A DNA stretch of 64,000 nucleotides. Origin: Nitrospina sp052156635. GTDB lineage: Bacteria > Nitrospinota > Nitrospinia > Nitrospinales > Nitrospinaceae. The position numbers were made by a program, and so were the translations under genes. The stretch covers positions 1 through 64,000 of the forward strand of contig NZ_JBQKUO010000006.1 in assembly GCF_052156635.1 (NCBI RefSeq), written 5' to 3'. The number at the start of each line of letters is the position of its first letter. Position 1 is the stretch's first letter. Positions 46,539 to 55,789 of the stretch are shown here, one piece after another. The notes below the pieces were generated by a model, which was not told where the DNA came from, made no database searches, and saw nothing but the letters and a program-made list of their open reading frames with translations.

Positions 46539-47861
46539 TTGAACACTGTATTGACCGCTCCCTCTGCCGAGGGATTTGCATCCCTCAACCTGATCCACCC
46601 CATTCTCCGCTCTCTTGAAGAGGAACAGTACCAGACGCCGACGCCGATTCAGGCGGAATCCATCCCGCATCTCCTGCAGGGCCGCGACCTGCTGGGCTGT
46701 GCCCAGACGGGTACGGGCAAAACCGCGGCTTTCGCATTGCCCCTGTTGCAGAGGCTGGCGGAATCCAACACCGTTCCCGGGCCCAAAGGGGCGCGGGCAT
46801 TGATCCTGGCACCGACGCGCGAGCTTGCGGTGCAGATCGAAGAAAGTTTTCGGGTTTACGGACGTCATTTGAAACTCAGCCGGGCTCTGGTGTACGGCGG
46901 CGTCAAAACCTTTCACCAGATTCGCGCGCTCAAACGCGGCGTCGATGTGCTGGTCGCCACTCCCGGACGCCTCCTCGATTTGATGGAGCAGAGGGCGCTG
47001 CGCCTCGATAAAGTTGAAATTTTCGTGCTGGACGAAGCCGATCGCATGCTGGACATGGGTTTTTTGCCGGACGTGCGCCGGATTCATGCCGCGCTCCCGA
47101 AAAGCCGGCAGACCATGCTGTTTTCGGCCACCCTGCCGCAGGAAGTGCGCCGGCTCATCTCCACGTTCCTGCACGATCCGGTTCACGTTTCCGTGTCCCC
47201 GCCTTCAACCACGGGAAAGAACATCGCGCAGAAAATCCTGTTTGTGGACAAGGAAAACAAGAAGGCTCTTCTCGAGTCCCTGTTGGGTGACGCCCAGATC
47301 GAGCGCGTGCTGGTGTTCACCCGCACCAAGCATGGTGCCAACCAGGTGGCGAAGAGACTGAACCAGACGCGCATCCGCGCCGAAGCCATCCACGGCAACA
47401 AGTCGCAACCCGCCCGTTTGCAGGCGCTGGAAAAATTCCGGTCCGGCAAAACGCGGGTGCTGGTGGCGACCGATATCGTGGCGCGGGGCCTGGATGTGGA
47501 CGGCATCACCCACGTCATCAATTACGAGTTGCCCAAGGAAGCGGAAAGCTACGTTCACCGCATCGGCCGGACCGCGCGCGCGGGTGCGACAGGCATCGCG
47601 CTGTCGTTCTGCGATGCCGGGGAGCGGCCCTACCTGAGCCGCATCGAACGGGAGATCAAGAGCACCGTGGACGTGGATACGGATCACCCCTATCATTCCG
47701 CCAGCGTGGCGGCTCTGAAAGGGGCCCGCAATGGCCGAAGCGATAAATTCAACCGCTCGTACCGCGGGGAGAATGACGCGCGGCCGCGCCGCAACGGCAA
47801 CGGCAACGGCAACGGAAGCAGAAGAAAACCGTTCCGGGCCCGTTCATCCCGCGCCGGTTAG
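46539..47861 (+). CDS. DEAD-box ATP-dependent RNA helicase (RhlE-like)
   Basis: It unwinds RNA duplexes in ribosome assembly or mRNA turnover. The motifs are in order: Q motif (YQTPTPIQAESIP), Walker A AQTGTGKT, PTRELAVQ, LDEADRMLDMGF, FSATLP, VFTRTKHGAN, ATDIVARGLD and YVHRIGRTARAG. A basic Asn-Gly/Arg-rich tail follows (NGNGNGSRRKPF). Length (440 residues) fits RhlE. I take the TTG at 46539 as the start: AAAGGA sits 7-8 bases before it and the product begins LNTVLTAPS. Another start 42 bases upstream lacks a site. Confidence 0.92.
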   Translation: MNTVLTAPSAEGFASLNLIHPILRSLEEEQYQTPTPIQAESIPHLLQGRDLLGCAQTGTGKTAAFALPLLQRLAESNTVPGPKGARALILAPTRELAVQIEESFRVYGRHLKLSRALVYGGVKTFHQIRALKRGVDVLVATPGRLLDLMEQRALRLDKVEIFVLDEADRMLDMGFLPDVRRIHAALPKSRQTMLFSATLPQEVRRLISTFLHDPVHVSVSPPSTTGKNIAQKILFVDKENKKALLESLLGDAQIERVLVFTRTKHGANQVAKRLNQTRIRAEAIHGNKSQPARLQALEKFRSGKTRVLVATDIVARGLDVDGITHVINYELPKEAESYVHRIGRTARAGATGIALSFCDAGERPYLSRIEREIKSTVDVDTDHPYHSASVAALKGARNGRSDKFNRSYRGENDARPRRNGNGNGNGSRRKPFRARSSRAG

Positions 47862-47880
47862 TGTTAATATTTAAAGGTAA

Positions 47881-47902
47881 GCGCCGGACCCGGGTCCGGC
47901 GC
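47881..47902. terminator. Perfect palindrome after the helicase gene
   Basis: GCGCCGGACCC and its exact complement form a 22-base perfect palindrome, followed by GTTTCC rather than a long T-run. It lies 20 bases after the helicase stop and 58 before rpsU, so it may be a weak terminator or an attenuator for rpsU. Confidence 0.5.
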
Positions 47903-47959
47903 GTTTCCTGATCCTTAAGGGAACAGGAATGGAGTGAACTTTTTACCAAGGAGGACCCC

Positions 47960-48160
47960 ATCATCGAAGCCATCGTTCATCAGAATCAGGTCGATCGGGC
48001 GCTCAAGGTTCTGAAACGCCAGATCAGCAAAGAGGGATTGTTCAAGGAACTCAAACGTCGCCGGTATTATGAAAAGCCGTCGGTCAAGAAAAAGCGAAAG
48101 ATGAAGGAAGCGCAGAAAAAGAAACGCTCCGCCATGCGCCGCTCACGCCCTTCCTGGTAA
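47960..48160 (+). CDS. rpsU: 30S ribosomal protein S21 (apparent AUC start codon)
   Basis: The frame encodes a clear bS21: IVHQNQVDRALKVLKRQ, then EGLFKELKRRRYYEKPSVKKK and a basic tail ending RSRPSW (66 residues). S21 acts in the small subunit near the anti-Shine-Dalgarno. No ATG, GTG or TTG exists in frame between the upstream region and the first conserved residues. Instead, a strong AAGGAGG site (47948-47954) is followed five bases later by ATC ATC. The likely initiator is ATC at 47960 (or 47963). A base-calling error of ATG to ATC is the alternative. It lies about 100 bases after the helicase gene. Confidence 0.88.
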   Translation: MIEAIVHQNQVDRALKVLKRQISKEGLFKELKRRRYYEKPSVKKKRKMKEAQKKKRSAMRRSRPSW

Positions 48161-48329
48161 TAAGGAAGGGTTTGCGGGGTTTGAGCCGGGATCCGTTCCC
48201 GAAGACTGGCCAAATTCATGCGCCTGCATAGCACTCCATTACCGTCCGCTTACTCCCCCCCTGTAAGCAGAAAAGGGACATCCCTGTCCCTCTATCCAAA
48301 CCGTGGTTTCTCTTTTCAGAAACTTTCGG

Positions 48330-48358
48330 TTGACACTTTCGTTATGTTTATGTAGGTA
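48330..48358 (+). promoter_or_regulatory. Candidate promoter of the AlgE-type porin gene
   Basis: A perfect TTGACA (48330-48335) is followed after 17 bases by TAGGTA (48353-48358), a poor -10. The segment is AT-rich and ends about 38 bases before the start codon. The -35 match makes it plausible. Confidence 0.4.
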
Positions 48359-48395
48359 TATCGGGTCTTTTGACCTTTCTGGAAATGAGGGGACC

Positions 48396-49859
48396 ATGCC
48401 TGTATTGAAGCCAATCCTCTTGTGCCTGCTGGGAGCGTGCTGGATCCTGCCTGCCCCCGGTGTGTCGGCGCAAAGTGCCGAATCTCAGAAGACCTTCCCC
48501 CCGCCCAAAGGATATGTATATAAGGAAAAGGGACTGGCCCGCGATGCAGAAATCACTTTAAACAAGAGTGGGGTTCTGCCGCGGTGGTTGTCCATGGAAA
48601 TTCAGCATCGGTCGCGCTACGAAACGCTGGACCGTGGGTTTCGAAACGGCGCCACGGGAAGCGACCAGGTGTACGCCCTCCGCACCCTGGCTCAGGCGAC
48701 GGTGCATCTGCCCCAGCAATTTAAAATTCAATTGGAGTTCCAGGATTCGCGCGGATACCTCAATGACTCAGGTTCGGTGGTCAACAACACCATCGTCAAC
48801 GCGGCCGAACTGCTGGAAGCCAACCTGCAATGGCGTGGCGAGGATTTGTTTCAAAACGGAAGCCGCCTGCTGGTGCGTGCGGGCCGCATGACCATGGATT
48901 TCGGCAAGCGCCGCCTGGTGGCGCGCAATCGCTACCGAAACACCAAAAACGCGTTCACCGGAATCGATGCCATCTGGCAATCGAAGGACGGAGAGCAGGT
49001 GCGTGCCATGGTGACCATGCCGGTCAACCGCCTGCCTTCCAATGCCGGGCGACTGCTGGACAACGAAGTGGAATTCGACGAGGAGTCACCGGACACGATA
49101 TTCTGGGGACTCTTCCTCTCCACCCGGAATGCGCCTTGGGGTGACCGGGCGGAGGTGTACCTGTTCGGCCTGCATGAGGACGACGGAGACTTTGCCACCC
49201 GCAACCGTCAATTGTACACGCCGGGGTTTCGTTTGTTCCGCCCGGCAAAAGGCGGCCACTTCGATTACGAATGGGAGTCGGTGGTGCAGTTCGGGGAATC
49301 CCGTTCCAGCACGGCGCCCGGCAACACGGCGGACCTCGATCACTTCGCCTATTTCCTTCACGGGGAAGTGGGGTACAGTTTTGAAACGGCATGGTCGCCG
49401 CGGCTGGTGCTGGCGTGGGATTACGCGAGCGGCGACTCCAATCCCGGCGACGGCAAAAACGGTACCTTCAACAGCCTGTTCGGCGCGAACGTGTTCGATT
49501 ACGGTCCCACCACCATCCACCGGGCGTTTGTGCGGTCGAACGTCAACGGACCGGGGGTGAAACTGAACGTTCAGCCTCACCGCAACTTAAAAGCAACATT
49601 GCACTATCGTGCGTTCTGGCTGGCTTCGGACACCGATACGTGGGCAGGAAACTCCGGGTTGCGCGACACCACGGGCCGGTCCGGTTCCTTCCTCGGACAC
49701 CAGATTTATCTCTCCGCCGCGTGGCAGGCGACGTCCAACATATTCGTTCAGGCAGGGGTGGCGCACCGCTTGGATGGCGACTTTCAGGACGACGTGCCCG
49801 GCTCGCCGCGCCAGGGCAACAGCACCTATTCCTACGTCGCAACGACGTTTGCGTTTTAA
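48396..49859 (+). CDS. Alginate-export (AlgE) family outer membrane porin
   Basis: A 487-residue beta-barrel protein with a signal peptide (VLKPILLCLLGACWILPAPGVSA, then QSAES), alternating aromatic/polar beta strands throughout and a C-terminal phenylalanine (YSYVATTFAF). Segments RAGRMTMDFGKRRLVARNRYRNTKNAFTG and DYASGDSNPGDG-type turns are typical of the family. Members in chemolithotrophs are thought to act as porins for anions or other small solutes rather than alginate. The ATG at 48396 has a GAGGGG site; an upstream start would add 31 residues that precede the signal peptide. Confidence 0.86.
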   Translation: MPVLKPILLCLLGACWILPAPGVSAQSAESQKTFPPPKGYVYKEKGLARDAEITLNKSGVLPRWLSMEIQHRSRYETLDRGFRNGATGSDQVYALRTLAQATVHLPQQFKIQLEFQDSRGYLNDSGSVVNNTIVNAAELLEANLQWRGEDLFQNGSRLLVRAGRMTMDFGKRRLVARNRYRNTKNAFTGIDAIWQSKDGEQVRAMVTMPVNRLPSNAGRLLDNEVEFDEESPDTIFWGLFLSTRNAPWGDRAEVYLFGLHEDDGDFATRNRQLYTPGFRLFRPAKGGHFDYEWESVVQFGESRSSTAPGNTADLDHFAYFLHGEVGYSFETAWSPRLVLAWDYASGDSNPGDGKNGTFNSLFGANVFDYGPTTIHRAFVRSNVNGPGVKLNVQPHRNLKATLHYRAFWLASDTDTWAGNSGLRDTTGRSGSFLGHQIYLSAAWQATSNIFVQAGVAHRLDGDFQDDVPGSPRQGNSTYSYVATTFAF

Positions 49860-49881
49860 ATAAACAGCAAAGGTTGGAGTT

Positions 49882-52800
49882 TCATTCCGCCGGTTCGGGT
49901 TTGCCGGGAGTTGGCTCCTTTTTACCCGTTGCCTTTTCCGTGATCGTCTGTACCAGGCTGTAAAGAGAGGGAACCAGCAGGGTGCCGATGACAGCGGAAG
50001 CGACCATGCCGCCGAACACGATGATACCCAAAGATTGACGGCTGTTGGCGCCCGCGCCACTGGCCAGCACCAGCGGCAGAACCCCCAGCACGAAGGAGAT
50101 CGCCGTCATCATCACCGCCCGGAAGCGCAGCCTGGCGGAAGTGATGGCCGCCTCGAACACGGGCGTGCCGCCTTCGCGCTGCACTTTCGCGAACTCCACG
50201 ATGAGGATGGCGTTCTTCGATGCCATGCCGATCAGCATGACCAGCCCGATCTGCGCGTAAATGTCGAGGATGTGCCCGGTGGTTTTCATCGCCACCAGCG
50301 CACCCAGCACCGCCACCGGAACGGACAGGATGACGCCCCACGGAATCGACCAGCTTTCATACTGCGCGACCAGGAAAAGATAAACAAAAACCAGAGCCAG
50401 GGCGAAAATGATGGGGCCCTGCGAACCCGCCGCCACTTCCTGGTAGGACATGCCGGACCACTCGAATCCCATGCCTGCGGGCAGGGTGCGCGCGGCCAAC
50501 TCCTCGACAGCAGCAATGGCCTGCCCGGTGCTGTAGCCGGGTGCGGGCGAGCCGTTGATCTTCGCCGCGCGGTACACATTGAACCGCGTCAGCGATTCCG
50601 GACCGAGGATGGGTGTGGTTGTCGTCAGCGTGCTGAGCGGCACCATGGCTCCCGCGGCGCTCCGCACGTAAATGCGGTTGATGTCCTCAGGGTTGTTGCG
50701 GTACTCACTTTCCGCCTGGATGATGACCCGGTAAACACGGCCGAATTTGTTGAAGTCGTTCACGTAAAACGAGCCCAGCTGTGCCTGCAGGGTTTCGAAA
50801 ATCTCCGCCACCGGAATGCCCAGCGCCTTGGCCTGCAGGCGGTCGACGTCCAGTTCGATCTGCGGCACCTCTGCGGTGAAGGTGCTGAACACGCGTTGCA
50901 GTCCGGGGGTCTGGTTGGCCTCGAAGACGAAGCCGCGCATGGCGGAGGACAGGTCCTGTGGCTCGCCGCCGCGCCGGTCCTGAAGCTGCATTTCGAATCC
51001 ACTGGCGTTGCCGAGCGCGCGGATCGGCGGCGGGGTGAAGACGATGGACCGTGCCCCCGGTACCTGTGCCGTCAGTCCCCAGGCGCGTCCCACCAGTGCG
51101 TCGCTGGAAAGCTCCAGCGCGGTGCGTTCCGCCCACGGTTTGAGCACGCCGATGACGGTCCCGGAATTGGGTTTCGATCCGCTGATCAATCCCCGGCCAA
51201 CCAGGGTCACCACATTCTCCACGCCGGGCATTTTCATGACCATGGATTCCACCTCCCGCAACAGGCTATCTGTCCGGTTCATCGAGGCGCCGTCCGGGAG
51301 CTGGGCGTCGATGAAGAACACCCCCTGGTCTTCCTGTGGGATGAATCCGGTCGCGGCGTTTTTGAATATCCAGTAACTGCCGCCGCCGATCATCAAAAGA
51401 ACGAGTACGGTGAAGACGAAGCGGCGAACCAGGGCTTTCACAAAAAACAGGTACGCGTGCGACACCCCGCGGAACAGAAACTCGAACCAGCGCAGGGCGA
51501 ACCACGGACGGGACGTCCGCTTCCGCAACATGGTGGCGCAGAGAGCGGGGCTCAGGGTGAGCGCGTTCAGGGAAGACAGCGATACGGCAAACGCGATGGT
51601 CACGGAGAACTGACGGTAAAGCTCGCCGCTGATACCCGGAACGAAGGCGACCGGAACAAAAACCGCAAGCAGGACCAGCGTGGTGGCGATGACGGGGCCG
51701 AACACTTCCTTCATCCCCTGGCGCGTGGCTTCTTTCGGCTCCAGTCCCTCCTCCAGATGGCGTTGCACGTTTTCAACGACCACGATGGCGTCGTCCACCA
51801 CCACGCCAATGGCCAGAACCAGCGCAAACAGCGTCAAGCTGTTGATGGAATACCCCATGGACAGGAGCAGGGGAAAGGTGCCGATCAGGGACACCGGAAT
51901 GGCGAGCGCGGGAATCAGGGTGGCCCGCCAGTCCTGGATAAAAATGTAAACCACCAGCACCACGAGACCCAGCGCGATGAACAGGGTCTCTACCAGTTCC
52001 TTCAGCGAGTTGTCGATGAACCGGGTCGCGTCATAGGGAATGATGTATTGGACGTCCTGCGGAAAGTTTTCGGACAACTCGGCCATTTTTTCCCGGATCC
52101 GCTGGGCCACCTCCAGCGCGTTGGCGTCCGGCAACTGGTACACCGCAAAGTTGACGGTAGGCGATCCGTTGAGCCGGGAAAAGGTCTCGAACGTCTGCGA
52201 ACTCATTTCGACGCGGGCGATGTCCTTCAAACGCACCACGGAACCGTCGGGCTTGGCGAGGATGATGATGTCCTCGAACTCGGAGACGTCGGAGAGCCGG
52301 CCTTTGGCGTGAATGGTGTACTGGAACTGCTGGTCCTGGGGCGCGGGCATCTGCCCCACCTGTCCGGCCGCGGCCTGGATGTTCTGGTCGCGTATGGCCT
52401 GGGTGACGTCGCTTGTGGTGACCCCCAGGTTCATCATATTGTCCGGGTCCATCCAGATGCGGATGGAATAGTTCAGCGCGCCAAATATGATGACGTCGCT
52501 CACGCCGGGCACCCGTGCCAGCACGTCCTTGATGTTGATGGTGATGAAGTTGCTCAGGAACAACTGGTCGTAGGTGCCTTTGGGAGAGGAAAACGCAATG
52601 ATCTGCAAAAACTCCGGCGAGCGTTTGCGGACGGAGATGCCCGAACGCTGCACTTCATCCGGCAATGCCGGCGTGGCCAGGGAAATGCGGTTCTGCACGT
52701 TCACCGTCGCCATGTCGGGGTCGGTGCCGATTTCGAAGGTGACTTCCAGAGTGTAGGCGCCGCTGTCCGTGCTGGTGGAGGACATGTAGATCATGCCTTC

Positions 52801-53019
52801 AACGCCGTTGACCTGTTCCTCGATGGGCGCGGCCACGGTTTCTTCCAGAACGGCGGCGTTGGCGCCGGGATAGGAGGCGGTCACCACCACCACCGGCGGC
52901 GCGATGGGCGGGTACAAAGACACCGGCATCTGCGGCAGGGCCACGAGCCCGGCAATGACCAGCACGATCGAGATGACGAAAGCGAAGCGGGGCCGCTCGA
53001 TGAAAAAGTTGCTGAACAT
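49882..53019 (-). CDS. RND efflux transporter permease, HAE1 family (AcrB/MexB-like)
   Basis: The 1045-residue inner-membrane drug/proton antiporter has the canonical relay residues of AcrB: VVDDAIVVVENVQRH in helix 4 (two Asp) and MASKNAILIVEFA in helix 10 (Lys). The porter domains show the AAPIEEQVNGVEGMIYMSS and FIPQEDQGVFF regions. It is the second gene of a complete tripartite pump: adaptor (3 bases upstream), permease, and outer-membrane channel at the front of the operon. The substrate is probably hydrophobic drugs, solvents or detergents. Confidence 0.96.
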   Translation of the reverse strand: MFSNFFIERPRFAFVISIVLVIAGLVALPQMPVSLYPPIAPPVVVVTASYPGANAAVLEETVAAPIEEQVNGVEGMIYMSSTSTDSGAYTLEVTFEIGTDPDMATVNVQNRISLATPALPDEVQRSGISVRKRSPEFLQIIAFSSPKGTYDQLFLSNFITINIKDVLARVPGVSDVIIFGALNYSIRIWMDPDNMMNLGVTTSDVTQAIRDQNIQAAAGQVGQMPAPQDQQFQYTIHAKGRLSDVSEFEDIIILAKPDGSVVRLKDIARVEMSSQTFETFSRLNGSPTVNFAVYQLPDANALEVAQRIREKMAELSENFPQDVQYIIPYDATRFIDNSLKELVETLFIALGLVVLVVYIFIQDWRATLIPALAIPVSLIGTFPLLLSMGYSINSLTLFALVLAIGVVVDDAIVVVENVQRHLEEGLEPKEATRQGMKEVFGPVIATTLVLLAVFVPVAFVPGISGELYRQFSVTIAFAVSLSSLNALTLSPALCATMLRKRTSRPWFALRWFEFLFRGVSHAYLFFVKALVRRFVFTVLVLLMIGGGSYWIFKNAATGFIPQEDQGVFFIDAQLPDGASMNRTDSLLREVESMVMKMPGVENVVTLVGRGLISGSKPNSGTVIGVLKPWAERTALELSSDALVGRAWGLTAQVPGARSIVFTPPPIRALGNASGFEMQLQDRRGGEPQDLSSAMRGFVFEANQTPGLQRVFSTFTAEVPQIELDVDRLQAKALGIPVAEIFETLQAQLGSFYVNDFNKFGRVYRVIIQAESEYRNNPEDINRIYVRSAAGAMVPLSTLTTTTPILGPESLTRFNVYRAAKINGSPAPGYSTGQAIAAVEELAARTLPAGMGFEWSGMSYQEVAAGSQGPIIFALALVFVYLFLVAQYESWSIPWGVILSVPVAVLGALVAMKTTGHILDIYAQIGLVMLIGMASKNAILIVEFAKVQREGGTPVFEAAITSARLRFRAVMMTAISFVLGVLPLVLASGAGANSRQSLGIIVFGGMVASAVIGTLLVPSLYSLVQTITEKATGKKEPTPGKPEPAE

Positions 53020-53022
53020 CGT

Positions 53023-54210
53023 TCAGGCCCCTTCCTTGGTGTCGGCGGAAGGTTTGGATGCGATCTGGACCGTGGTTCCCGGCCGCACTTTCTGCAAGCC
53101 TTCGACGATCACCATCTCACCGACTTCCAGCCCTTCCTTGACGATCCATTTGACACCTTCCTTTTCTCCCGTGGTGATGTTGCGTTTGTGCACGCGGTTT
53201 TCCGCATCGACCACCAGCACGAACTTGCCGGTCTGGTCCTGCTGGATGGCGGCCTGCGGGATCACCTTCTCGGTCCGCACCTCGTCGCGTTGCACGCGCA
53301 CCCGCACGAACTGCCCCGGAAGCAGGATGCGCAGGGTGTGCGGGATCTCCGCTTGTCCCGGCAACACGTTCCTCGCCGGGTTGGGAAACTTGGCGCGGAT
53401 GGTGATGGTGCCGGTCCGTTCATCCACCCTGTGGTCCACGAAATCCTCAACGCCCGCGTACGGGTATTCCGTGCCGTTGGGCAGGATGAGTTTGGGCGTG
53501 AAGGTGGTGGCCTTGCCGCGTTTGATCTGGTTCTGGAATTCCGTCAGGACCGTGCCGGAATCCACGGTGAACAGCGCGTACATGGGGTCCATCTGCACCA
53601 GGGTGGCGAGCGGTCCCGTATCCGGTTTCACCAGGTTGCCTTCATGCACATTGGCACGGCTGATGCGGCCACTGAAAGGAGCGCGGATTTCCGTGTAGCT
53701 CAGGTTCAGTTGTGCCTGTTCGAGGTTGGCTTTGGCCTGCATCAATGCCGCCTCGGCGCGTTTGAAATCGCTTGAAGCCTTGTCGAGATCGGATTGCGAC
53801 ACGGCGCCCTTGCGCACGGACTCGACTCGTTTCAGGTAGGTCCTGGCGTTTTCCAGGGTCGCTTCCGCTTCGGAAACGAGGGCTTCCGCCGCCCTCACCG
53901 CGATTTGATAGGGCTCCTGTTCGATGATGAACAACAGGTCTCCCTTGCTGACGTCCTCGCCTTCCTTGAAATTCCTTTTTTCAAGAAACCCTTCCACCCG
54001 GGTGACGATGTTGACGGTCCGGACCGAAGCGGTTCTCCCCACCAGTTCGTGCGTGCGAACGATTTTCTGTTGTACCACCGGGGCCACCGTCACCATGGGC
54101 GGAGGTTGCTTGGGTTGCGGCGCGGCGGCGGTGTCGGGTTGCTGACATCCCGCAAACAGGCCCGTGGCGATCAGCAATAATGTTTGTGTGAATTTCAAAA
54201 CCGGGTTCAC
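53023..54210 (-). CDS. RND efflux periplasmic adaptor lipoprotein (AcrA/MexA-like)
   Basis: A 395-residue adaptor: lipobox LFAGC (about residue 22), lipoyl domain (TRVEGFLEKRNFKEGEDVSKG), alpha hairpin (about 100-170), second lipoyl half (EIRAPFSGRISRA) and a beta-barrel with RVRVQRDEV. I chose the GTG at 54210, with AAGGGA six bases upstream; it places the lipobox correctly, while an upstream in-frame start would add 26 residues overlapping the outer-membrane gene. It is located between the NodT-type gene (29 bases upstream) and the permease in a single operon. Confidence 0.92.
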   Translation of the reverse strand: MNPVLKFTQTLLLIATGLFAGCQQPDTAAAPQPKQPPPMVTVAPVVQQKIVRTHELVGRTASVRTVNIVTRVEGFLEKRNFKEGEDVSKGDLLFIIEQEPYQIAVRAAEALVSEAEATLENARTYLKRVESVRKGAVSQSDLDKASSDFKRAEAALMQAKANLEQAQLNLSYTEIRAPFSGRISRANVHEGNLVKPDTGPLATLVQMDPMYALFTVDSGTVLTEFQNQIKRGKATTFTPKLILPNGTEYPYAGVEDFVDHRVDERTGTITIRAKFPNPARNVLPGQAEIPHTLRILLPGQFVRVRVQRDEVRTEKVIPQAAIQQDQTGKFVLVVDAENRVHKRNITTGEKEGVKWIVKEGLEVGEMVIVEGLQKVRPGTTVQIASKPSADTKEGA

Positions 54211-54239
54211 GTTTGTTCCCTTCGATTGATGAGTCCCTG

Positions 54240-55778
54240 TCAGGATTGAGGTTGTTCTTCCGGTGCGTCTGCCATCAGGGGTTTCCATCCACCCCCCAGC
54301 GCCTTGAACAGGCGGATCAGGTTCGACACCACGCGGCCTTCGCTCACAGCCAGTTGATCCTGGAAACTGAACAGGGAACGTTCCGCTTCCAGCACGGCGA
54401 TGAAATCCGACAAGCCCGCAACGTACAATTCGCGCGATAACTCCACCGCGTTTTGGGCGGACTCGATGGATTTTAGGAGTGCCTGGCGTCGCACCTGTTC
54501 CTTGGCGTAATCGATCAGGGCGTTTTCCACGTCCTGAACCGCTGTGAGCACGGTGGCTTCGTACTGGATGAGCGCCTGCTCCTGGAGTTCATCTTCCACC
54601 TTGATGTTCTGGCGGATGCGCCCCGCACTGAACACGTTCCACGTCACTTGCGGCCCGATTGAAAACGCGGTGGCGGGTCCGCTCAAAAAGGTGGAGGCGG
54701 AAATCGATTCCAGCCCGATGGAACCCAGCAGGGTGAACCGGGGATACAACTCCGAGGTGGCGATGCCGATGCGTGCCGTCTGCGCGGCCAGCTCCCGCTC
54801 TGCCTGGCGGATGTCCGGCCGCCGCCGCAGTAAATCCGCGGGCACGCCGACGACGACGTCCATTGGCGTCACCGGCACTTGTTTGAATTCCTGCAATTCT
54901 TCATTGATGGCACCGGGGAATTCGCCGAGCAGAACCGAAAGGCCGTTCTTCCCCTGCTCGATTCCGGTTTTGAGCGTGGGGATTTCCGCCCTGGTGTTTT
55001 CAAGGTTGTACTTGGCCTGCTCCAGCGTGAGCGTGGAAGTGAGCCCCGCCTGAAGGCGGTCCTTCACGATCTGTAGCGTTTCTTCCTGCACCCGGCGGTT
55101 TTTTTCCGCGGCTTCCAGGCGCGCCTGAAAAGTGCGGATTTCGATGTAGTTCAATGCGACTTCCGCCACCAGCGTGACCAGCGTGTCGTTCAATTGTTCC
55201 TTGCGCGCCTCCACCGAGGCTTCCGCCGCTTCCACCGAACGCTGGATCCGTCCGAACAGGTCGATTTCCCAGGTGGAATCGAAACCCGCGGAATACATGT
55301 TGAATTCGCCGCCGCGACGAAACAGGTTTTCGCTGCTGGACCGCTGCCGCGCGGTACTGCCGACGGCGTCGATGGTGGGAAACCGGTCTGACTGCGCGAT
55401 GCCTCGCCGGGCGCGCTCCTCCCGCACCCGCGACTGCGCCAGTTTCAAATCGAGGTTGTCCTTAACCGCTTTGTCCACCAGCTGACTGAGGAGAGGGTCT
55501 TCCAGCGTCTGCCACCATTCGGCGAGCATCTCCGGCGTCACCTGTTTCACCGGGACTTCCGGTTTCTTCACCGCTTCCTGTTTTTCCTTATCTTTTTGTT
55601 TTGTGGTTTCGAATTTTTGTTTTTCCACCCTGGTGTGGAAATCCGGAGGTACGGTGGTTTCGGGGGGTATGTAGTCCGGACCGACGGTGGTACAGGCGGC
55701 GAACAGCAACCACACCGACCCGGCAAGAGCGCGCACTCCGGACGGGAAATCGGTGAGTGTACGGGATGAGAATCGCAT
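54240..55778 (-). CDS. RND efflux outer membrane lipoprotein (NodT/OprM family)
   Basis: A 512-residue channel lipoprotein with lipobox LFAAC (about residue 29) followed by TTVGPDYIPPE, the usual opening of the family. Two OEP repeats of long helices are present, with LRRRPDIRQAERELAAQTARIG and VSNLIRLFKALGGGW near the end. A charged, lysine-rich insert (KFETTKQKDKEKQEAVKKPE) after the lipobox is unusual. It completes the adaptor-permease pair downstream and is the first gene of the operon. Confidence 0.93.
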   Translation of the reverse strand: MRFSSRTLTDFPSGVRALAGSVWLLFAACTTVGPDYIPPETTVPPDFHTRVEKQKFETTKQKDKEKQEAVKKPEVPVKQVTPEMLAEWWQTLEDPLLSQLVDKAVKDNLDLKLAQSRVREERARRGIAQSDRFPTIDAVGSTARQRSSSENLFRRGGEFNMYSAGFDSTWEIDLFGRIQRSVEAAEASVEARKEQLNDTLVTLVAEVALNYIEIRTFQARLEAAEKNRRVQEETLQIVKDRLQAGLTSTLTLEQAKYNLENTRAEIPTLKTGIEQGKNGLSVLLGEFPGAINEELQEFKQVPVTPMDVVVGVPADLLRRRPDIRQAERELAAQTARIGIATSELYPRFTLLGSIGLESISASTFLSGPATAFSIGPQVTWNVFSAGRIRQNIKVEDELQEQALIQYEATVLTAVQDVENALIDYAKEQVRRQALLKSIESAQNAVELSRELYVAGLSDFIAVLEAERSLFSFQDQLAVSEGRVVSNLIRLFKALGGGWKPLMADAPEEQPQS

Positions 55779-55789
55779 AATCCTCGTTG

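Noticed and set aside
50035..53775. 1246-codon open frame on the plus strand, opposite the RND permease and adaptor
   Set aside because: It is a GC-codon shadow of two well-supported genes: no domain, an odd Arg/His/Gly-rich composition, and no ribosome site or promoter.
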